Origin: Amorphophallus konjac | Lineage: Eukaryota > Streptophyta > Magnoliopsida > Alismatales > Araceae | Length of the DNA stretch: 64,000 nt | Direction of reading: 5' to 3' | NCBI GenBank assembly: GCA_022559845.1 | Contig: CM040121.1 | Span: 514,332,566 to 514,396,565 of the forward strand | Shown: in pieces, positions 57,207 to 64,000 of the stretch | Numbering within the stretch: position 1 is the stretch's first letter | How the letters are laid out: each line of letters begins with the position of its first letter | Position numbers and translations under genes: made by a program | Notes under the pieces: model-generated | Database searches by the model: none | Told to the model about the DNA's origin: nothing | What the model saw: the letters and a program-made list of their open reading frames with translations, nothing else

Positions 57207-59469
57207 CTACTCCCGGTCATGGGTCCGCTCTGCCGTGCGCTCCTCTCGCTCTCGGGCACGCTCCCTACGCTCCATCTCGAGGGCGACTCTTAGCTCTGCC
57301 ACGTCCTGAGGTAGCTCCTCTCGCCGCCTCAAGGCCCTCTCGAGCTCCGCAACGCGCTGCTCACGGATGGCCAGCTCCGTCCCAGCTAGTGCAGTCTGGG
57401 TAAGCGATGCCTGTAACTCTGAGGTCTGCAACCAGTAAAACAAATCATCAGTTTCACATTTAATTCATTAATTCAATTTAATAAACAACTTAAATAAAAT
57501 CTTTGCTAACTTACCCGGGTAGTCATCGCGCGCTATCCTGCGTCGATGCAGGTGAGCGAGGCTCAGAGCTCCTCAATCTGTAAAAACACAAAATTTTCAT
57601 GAACACATATATTAATACATAATCAAATGCATTTATGAGTTTGAGTTTAAGCTTACCCGTGTGGCGAGATCGCGCTCTGCTGCCTCGGCCCGTGCAACCG
57701 CCCTAGCCAGCTGCTCTGCTAGTGCAGCCGTCTCTGCACTAGACCCCCTCGAGCTAGAGGCTCCTCCCGTCTCTCTCACCGCTGCTCTCTGCTGGGCACG
57801 CTGCATTCATTCAGATTGTCAATGGCTAATCATCAATAATTCTGGAAATCAATTGCATATAGATAATTTAAACACTCACTAGTGTTTGTAGGTCTGCCCG
57901 CGTGGTAGCCAGCTGGGCCTCCAAGCTGTGGAGGTTGGCCTGCATGTCCATCGTCGCTATGTCTCGTGCATCCTGCATTCATCACACATATCGGTCGCAT
58001 AATAGGCATATAATTTTACAGAAAAGAAATTAAAAATAAGTGCATGCATACATACCCCTAAGACCCTCATCTGGGGTCGGCCGGCGTAAACCTCCCAATA
58101 GCGTCGGAGGTACACGGAGCTATCTGCCGCCTGTGAGGTGACTCGTGTCCCGCCACGCTGCCAGTCGGTGTACTGGTCAGGGTACCGGACTCTCCAGTCG
58201 GTCACCTTCGTGCGACCGCGCGTCTTCTTACCTATCCCCCGGGGCTCTCCTACCTCGACCCACTCCTGGTGTAGGCCGAGGGTCCTCATCACCAGCCTAA
58301 GCCATAGTGGCTCGATCTCGTTTAGGCAATGAACCCAAAGCTCATGCCCAAAGTGAGGTCGGCCCGCTATGACCCAGGGCTGGCCCTCGTCGGTCATCCC
58401 CTCATAGGGTCTCCACACCACCTGCATTCAGAAACATGCATATCATCATATCATTTTGTTCATATTTCATAAGGTAGGAATTGCATCATATTAAACATGC
58501 ATACCAGTGAGGCAGGGTAGTCGCGGAAATCCCATCGTAAAACTCGCAACTCGTAGGCGAGTGGCGCTCCTGTTACGACCGGTAGCCAACGCCGGGTCGA
58601 GGGTCGGCACGCCCCATCGGCATGTATAGGTGGCTCCACACCTGCATCCATACATCGCATTAGTAAAGCATTCATATGCATTTAAAAATAAAAAATAAAA
58701 AAAAGAAGAAAGAAAAAAAAGAAAAGAAAAAGAAAAAGAAAATGCATACCTGAAGAAAAGGTGAGAAGCCACTGACAGTCGTCTCTCGACCTGTCCCCAT
58801 AGACAGGTCAGCCATCAAGTGCGCCAGAAGTGCGGCACCCCAAGCGTATCTGCCGACGCTCTCCAAGTCCTCGAGGATCCCTAAGAATTGGCAGTTGATG
58901 ATGTCGCCCCTCGTGCCGAGCAGCAACCTCCTGAGCATTAGGAATAAGAATCTCCTCAAATCTCGATCTGCTCTCTCTCTCTCAGCTGGGTCCTGGCAGT
59001 AGACGGCCCTAGCTCTCCCAATCAGCCTCTGCGAGAACTCCTCTAGAGACTCCCTCGACCTCTGCCTAGAATCACCCAACCCCATAGCAATGGTAAGGTC
59101 GGTGCGGTAGATGGTCCTACACTCGCTCGGCGTCTCATAGACTGTCTCTAACCCTAGCAGCCTCTGTGTCAGCTTGCTATAGTCAGGTAGGGTGATCCCG
59201 CTCACTGCCTCGCCGTCCACCCTCAGCCCGGTGATCCTAGCGACGTCCTCCAAACTGGGAACTATGTGACCCCATGGCATCAAGAATGCCCGGCTAGTCC
59301 TATCCCATCTCTCCCTAAGCACCTGGATCGAGGGTAGGTCGGGTCTCATAGGCTCTATGCTAAGGAAGGGTCCGAACCCCATGGCATCTACTCTATCTCT
59401 CTAAAAATCTAGGAGCCCGTAGTAGGCAGCTCGAACCTGGACCCACGAGATTCGAGTCCTCATCAATCC
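57207..59469 (-). CDS. Plant mobile domain (PMD) gene with coiled-coil exons, antisense to the gypsy element
   Basis: Proposed minus-strand exons, all with GT/AG borders: 59469-58750, 58641-58505, 58421-58056, 57972-57880, 57800-57657, 57577-57515 and from 57425. The first encodes MRPDLPSIQVLRERWD, FLMPWGHIVPSLEDVARITGLRVDG (parts), then AHLMADLS. The second and third give RWLPVVTGA and VVWRPYEG, the PMD core known from MAIN/MAIL1-type proteins and transposon-borne PMD genes. Later exons encode heptad-rich helices (LEAQLATTRADLQTL, LAEQLARAVARAEAAERDL, AELERALRRREEL). Damage: a TAG upstream of MGFGPF near 59398, two stops in exon 57577-57515 and one at 57207. Acceptors repeatedly read ATGCAG and donors GTATGCAT. 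Readable heptads continue to about 56930. Confidence 0.75.
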
Positions 59470-59537
59470 CTGTAAACAACAAAAGAACATTTTGATATAA
59501 GTTATTCATCTGCTGTTTCGATTTACCTTCTGTTTGA

Positions 59538-59706
59538 ATTGACGACCAACCCTGGGTCGTTATTTGTTTAAGTGACGCCCCTGTGGGGGGCGCTGTTTTG
59601 GAGGTGATTTTCTATCCTGGCACAATAATTGTGAAAAATTTTAATTGACGTCCACCCCTTGATCATTGTTTAATGAATTAATGCCCCGGTGGGGGGTGTT
59701 ATTTTC
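59538..59706 (+). repeat. Dyad-module array F, about 4 units, upstream of the PMD gene
   Basis: Units GACGACC..GGGTCGTTATTT, GACGCCCC..GGGGCGCTG, GACGTCCA..TGATCATTG and ATGCCCC..GGGGTGTTATT, the last two decayed. They lie just upstream of the PMD start on the PMD strand and at the far end of the gypsy 3' region. Confidence 0.75.
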
Positions 59707-59982
59707 TGTGGTGTTTAAAAATATAACAGCATACGAAATAAAAATAAAGCAGAGGCATATAGAATGAGAGTTACCGGACGAGATTAGCAGAGAAGGCCGG
59801 AGATCGCGCCACAGTTAAGGTTGTGGTCGGGCAGCCATGAATGGCGAGGGGAGTGAACCCCCCCCCTCCCCACTTCCTCCGCCGGTGGGCTCCCAATCAG
59901 GGATTCTCCTTTGATGCCGTCTGTAGGGATTCAACGAACATAGGCGCAGACATTACTATCGGCCCATCAGAATAGGAAGGGG

Positions 59983-61524
59983 GTGATCCCATTGAAGGAG
60001 CCAGGGTTTACGGATCAAGGAGAGCCAGCCGTCTATTTCTCCAGAGCCGACATCACAACTTCAATGCAGAGCCTCACTTTTGCTATCATTGCGAAATGTT
60101 CCTATGGGAGGCCGGTGTTCCCTGAAATCAAGACTTGCTTGATGCAGAGGATGGCTCTTTCGATGGATTTTGTTATTAGTAGACTCAACCAAAGGCATAT
60201 TCTCATCCGGTTGGGGTGCGAGGAGGATTTTCTAAAGCTATTGCTTCAGAAGAATCTATATGTGAAGGGGTACTTGTTCAGATTTTTTCGGTGGACATCA
60301 GATTTTGATTTCACAGCTGACCCTGCTATTGCTCCGGTCTGGTTAGGATTCCCTGCTCTTCCAGTGAACCTCTACCATGAAGACTGTATGAGATCGATTG
60401 CTGGCAACTTTGGGACTGTCTTAAGGATTCATGACAAAACCCTGGCGATGACAAACACAGCGGAGGCCCTCGCATGTGTTGAATTGGACTTGTCGGCCCC
60501 GCAAAAGGAAAGACTCTGGATTGATATGGATGGAACAGGTTTTTGGCAGCAGGTTAATTATCATAGGGTTCCAAATTTATGTGGAATATGTCATAAGCTT
60601 GGCCACCTGGATGATGAATGTAAAAGGAAATTGGGTAAATCAGTTAATACTCAGCAGAGGGCTGATAAGGAGGCTATGCCAGTTAAGCAGGTTTTTGTAC
60701 CCAGATCCTCAGGCACAAGAGATATTCGACAGGATGCCTCTACATCGAACAGGTTTGCTATCTTACAGGGGTTGAGCAGATTGGAGTCAGGAAGTATGGT
60801 GGGAGTTAATCATGTGGAATTGAAGCATTCCATGGTGCAGCTGAATGGCCTGATGTCACCAGGTGGTGACAAGGAATTTAAGGAGGTAGAAGGTATGGGC
60901 ATGGATCTACATTATAAAGGCAATGATGATGACACATCTTTTCTTCAGCAGGAAAAAATTTGTGAGCTCCCTTCAGGACAAATTTTGAATGTTCAAAAGG
61001 GTGGAGATATGGAGAAGGATGATCAGGGACAGGACAGCCAAGTCAATTCCCCCGTCGACATGCAGTTGAAGAAGGGGAAGTTCATTACTCATCATAATAA
61101 TGCCCCTGGAGATCACTCAATTGATAATGAAGTTTATATCTCAGACCCATCACAAAAGTATGGAAATGCAAATAAGACTACTTCGGATAATGCTAAGGCT
61201 TTATTAATTGGAACCTCTAGTGATAGCTCTTGTAATATAGGCATGGTTGAATGTCAACAGCAAAGAAGTATCATTGACTCAGATAAATTTGCACTAAAGA
61301 CTCTCTCCTCGGTTAGGACTGGTATTGGTGAATTGTCTGTGGCTGAACAATCAAGGGCAGATAATATTCTCATGCATGATGTTTCCTTTGTGAATGCCCA
61401 AGAATGTATGAGCTGCACTGATGGGGAGATGAAACAGATGGGAATTAGCCTTCAGCAACCTATTACCAGAGCCAAAGCTAAATCACTAGTAGGTGAACAT
61501 CATCTTTCCTCCCATTCTCAATGA
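59983..61524 (+). CDS. LINE ORF1, DUF4283 and zinc-knuckle protein
   Basis: 513 codons, intact. Residues about 20-170 resemble DUF4283 (VISRLNQRHILIRLGCEEDFLKLL, VWLGFPALPVNLYHEDCM, parts). A CCHC knuckle, CGICHKLGHLDDEC, lies near residue 205. The C-terminal 300 residues are polar and low in structure. Such proteins bind LINE RNA and support target-primed reverse transcription. The upstream frame is open back to about 59940, so the true start may be slightly earlier. Lack of any lesion suggests a younger insertion than its neighbours. Confidence 0.88.
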   Translation: MIPLKEPGFTDQGEPAVYFSRADITTSMQSLTFAIIAKCSYGRPVFPEIKTCLMQRMALSMDFVISRLNQRHILIRLGCEEDFLKLLLQKNLYVKGYLFRFFRWTSDFDFTADPAIAPVWLGFPALPVNLYHEDCMRSIAGNFGTVLRIHDKTLAMTNTAEALACVELDLSAPQKERLWIDMDGTGFWQQVNYHRVPNLCGICHKLGHLDDECKRKLGKSVNTQQRADKEAMPVKQVFVPRSSGTRDIRQDASTSNRFAILQGLSRLESGSMVGVNHVELKHSMVQLNGLMSPGGDKEFKEVEGMGMDLHYKGNDDDTSFLQQEKICELPSGQILNVQKGGDMEKDDQGQDSQVNSPVDMQLKKGKFITHHNNAPGDHSIDNEVYISDPSQKYGNANKTTSDNAKALLIGTSSDSSCNIGMVECQQQRSIIDSDKFALKTLSSVRTGIGELSVAEQSRADNILMHDVSFVNAQECMSCTDGEMKQMGISLQQPITRAKAKSLVGEHHLSSHSQ

Positions 61525-61574
61525 TTAGTCCTACCTTGGTCTGGCATGTTTGAGGTATTGGTAATACTAAATCT

Positions 61575-64000
61575 ATGAGAAGTATTAAAAATCATTTAAG
61601 AAGGAATCATATTCAATTGCTGTGCATTATAGAACCCAAGATTCCAGTGGATAGAATTGACAGTATCAGGCAAAGGCTTAGGATGGACAATGCTTGTGTG
61701 AATCAAGAGGAGAAATCTAATATCTGGTTATTCTGGCAAAATTCCATTTCAGTGACCACTGTACAGAAAAAAACTCAATTCATTACTGTCCAAGTGCAAA
61801 GTGGGGGCTGTGTTGATTATATTGCAACTTTTGTCTATGCATCTTGTGAGGTGGCTGTTAGAAGAGATCTCTATGAGGAACTAATGTTGTTTGGTGGTAC
61901 AGTGTCTAAACCTTGGATTCTGGGAGGTGACTTTAATGCCATTCTGTCACCAGAGGAAAAGAAAGGGGGCACCATGGGGTTCATCAACTCTATGATCGAC
62001 TTCCAGGGGTTTGTTGCTGGGGTAGGGCTGATGGATGCTGGTTATTCTGGCAGTCCGTTTACTTGGTCCAATAATCAAACTGGGGGCAGGAATATTAGAG
62101 CCCAGCTTGACAGAGTATTGTTCAATGATCAATGGGCAGAGAAGTTTCCTACTATTACAGTCAAGCACCTTATGAGGGAGCCGTCTGACCACTCTCCTTT
62201 GCTCCTCTATCATCCCCAAGTTATTTCGGGCCCTAGAAGGTTTGTATTCCAACACATGTGGCTGGAGGATGGTTTATCAGTGTGGTTCGGATTGCCTGGG
62301 ATTCCATCCCATCTATACACAACAATGATTTCTATAACCTGCAGCACAAGCTGAAAGCCATAAAACGGTTATCAAACAATGGAACAAAGAACAGTTTGGT
62401 AATATTTTTGAAAGGAAAGATAGAGCTGAGGAGGAGGTGAATCAGGCAGAGGCTGTCTTTGATGAATATCCATCCGAGAATAATAGAATAGCTCTTCAAG
62501 CTGCACAAGCTGATTTGAGGAGATGTCTTCATCTTGAGGAGATTTTTTGGGGACAAAAGGCCAAAACCAACTGGTTGCAGATGGGGGATCGCAATACCAA
62601 ATTTTATCATCTTCATGTGAATCAAAAAATAGCCAGAATGGCTATACATAGAATAAAACTTGAAAACGGGGACTGGTGTGAGGATGATGCCATGCTAAAA
62701 GATTTGGCTGTGAACTTCTTCAAGCAGCAGTTCACCTCTACTGAGCATACTCTTAAACCTAATGTGCTGAACCTCATCCCCTCCCTTATCACAGCTGAGG
62801 ATAACTCAGTCTTAACTGCCATCCCAGAGGAGGATGAGATTACTAGAGCTGTTCAATCCCTTGGACCTGACAGTTCCCCAGGCCCTGATGGCTTCACATG
62901 AAAGTTTTTTATCTCATGCTGGGATTTCATTGCCAAGGATGTGATCAAAGCTGTGCAAGGTTTCTTCAAAGGGTTGCCACTACCTAAAGGTACAACATCA
63001 TCCCTTATTGCCATGATTCCTAAGGTGGCTTCTCCTAATTCTTTTGATGATATGAGGCCGATTAGCCTATGCAACTTCACATACAAAATCGTTTCTAGAA
63101 TTATTAGCAACAGGATGGTAGATATCCTTCCACGGATTATATCTGAAAATCAAGGTGCATTTGTTCAAGGGAGGAATATTGCTGATACTATTTCTTTAGC
63201 CTCTGATATGATGAAAGAGCTGGGAAGGAAAATCAGAGGACATAATATTACTCTTAAACTTGACATGGCCAAGGCTTATGACAGGTTGGAATGGGACTTC
63301 TTGTTAACTGTCATGGGGGCTTTTGGATTCTCTAACAGATTTTGTTCTTTGATCTCAATGATGCTATGCAATTGTTGGTTTTCGGTTCTTTTCAATGGTT
63401 CTCCTACGGGCTATTTCAAATCTACAAGAGGGGTCAGACAGGGGGACCCTTTGGCCCCTGCACTATTTATCATTGCTGAGGAGGCCCTTAGTAGGGGTAT
63501 TGCAAATCTGTTCACCACTGGAGAAGTTCAGTATTATCATGTTCCACGTGGGTGCATGAAAATCACACACCTCTTATATGCTGATGATACACTGATCTTC
63601 TTGAATGGAATGAGCAAGAATATTAAAAGACTGTTGGCATTTATTAAAGACTATGATGTCTCATCTGGACAAAAAGTTAATGAAAGGAAAAGCAGCTTTA
63701 TTATCTCACACAAAGCCCCTACTCATGTCATAAGAAGGATTTCTGATTGCACTAGTTTTCAACACAAAGCTGGGCTTCAATCTTACCTTGGTGCTCCCCT
63801 GTTTGAAGGCAGGAAGAAAGTCTCTCATTACAAATACTTGCTGGACAAAATATGTATGAGGATCAATAGCTGGCAGTCCAAATATCTGTCCCAAGCTGGC
63901 CGGAGATGCCTCATCAACTCTGTGCTCCAGTCCATCCGGTATACACAGCCAGTGCCTCCTGCTTACCAGCCACAATTATTGGGATTATTAACAAGCTTTG
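61575..64000 (+). pseudogene. LINE ORF2, endonuclease and reverse transcriptase, broken and cut by window end
   Basis: The endonuclease begins near 61575 (LLCIIEPKIP, the plant form of the E-residue motif) and shows WILGGDFNAIL, GSPFTWSNNQ, QLDRVLFNDQW and SDHSPLLL. The frame shifts between about 62260 and 62440. The next frame leads to DSSPGPDGFT, a TGA at 62899 where Trp is expected, then RT: MRPISLCNFTYKIVSRII, ENQGAFVQGRNI, DMAKAYDRLEW, RGVRQGDPLAPALF and the catalytic LLYADDTLIF near 63580. The region runs off the window end with GRRCLINSVLQS. ORF2 nicks DNA and copies the RNA; this copy is inactive. Confidence 0.92.

Larger units (their letters stand above)
32767..59760 (+). mobile_element. 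Tat/Ogre-like Ty3/gypsy element, split by Athila, 3' end not found
   Basis: Order on the + strand: LTR, PBS, 1.2-kb leader, gag, protease with G-patch, RT-RNase H, [Athila insertion], second (archaeal-type) RNase H, integrase to 55256, then 4.5 kb of 3' region holding an antisense PMD gene. A second RNase H between RNase H and integrase, and extra ORFs behind or antisense to pol, are known traits of the Tat clade (Ogre, Retand, Grande types). No copy of the 5' LTR is seen downstream, so the 3' LTR is beyond the window or lost. A LINE starts near 59760. The PMD region belonging to this element is inference from position and shared dyad modules. Confidence 0.8.
59760..64000 (+). mobile_element. 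L1-like LINE, 3' end outside the window
   Basis: Two consecutive + strand frames, a gag-like ORF1 with a zinc knuckle and an ORF2 with endonuclease and reverse transcriptase, are the layout of plant L1-clade LINEs. The 5' end is not sharply visible; GC-rich leader-like sequence begins about 59760-59810. It is full length at the 5' side, unusual because most LINE copies are 5'-truncated. ORF2 has a frameshift and a stop. Confidence 0.9.

Noticed and set aside
57197..57882. Plus-strand open frames of 68-73 codons
   Set aside because: They are antisense shadows of the GC-rich PMD coiled-coil exons.

Overview
The window is nuclear DNA from a flowering plant. The CACTA transposase families, Ty1/copia, Athila and Tat/Ogre-type Ty3/gypsy retroelements, an L1-like LINE, a TRIM and a plant mobile domain (PMD) gene all point there. 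Nothing fixes the species. GC-rich leaders and the N-terminus of the NADP-malic enzyme copy slightly favour a monocot. I found no intact host gene. Nearly all coding sequence is transposon sequence or broken gene copies.

Layout. 1-12393 is the 3' part of a large autonomous-type CACTA element on the + strand. It has a TNP2-like transposase gene, a second TnpA/Transposase_24-like gene, three tandem arrays lying in or across introns, subterminal repeats and a 3' end reading ..TGGTAGTG. It sits in the gag gene of a minus-strand copia element (copia-B, 12394-16097: gag start, leader, PBS, 1.6-kb LTR). About 16.1-32.77 kb is a mosaic of + strand gene fragments that keep introns: NADP-malic enzyme, a SUVR-like SET domain, a WD40-TPR protein and the VPS13 C-terminus. 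This mosaic is interrupted by a complete minus-strand copia element (copia-A, 21012-27809, TSD TTGAC), a probable solo LTR, and a 439-bp TRIM with TSD GGAGT.

From 32767 a + strand Tat/Ogre-like element (LTR, PBS, leader, gag, protease with G-patch, RT-RNase H, second RNase H, integrase) runs to 55256. It is split by a complete minus-strand Athila element (41773-53370). Behind pol lies an antisense multi-exon PMD gene (57207-59469). An L1-like LINE (about 59.76 kb to the window end) carries ORF1 and most of ORF2.

All retroelement frames are broken, mostly by C-to-T or G-to-A type stops. The striking signals are non-coding. Both copia leaders carry rows of short hairpins of similar design with covarying stems. 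The two gypsy lineages share about 38 copies of a 25-nt dyad module and a near-identical leader segment just upstream of gag. The CACTA TnpA-like gene carries a 123-bp tandem array in which almost every unit is a complete phase-symmetric exon plus its intron, and a 3-kb, 179-bp satellite with higher-order structure inside its last intron.
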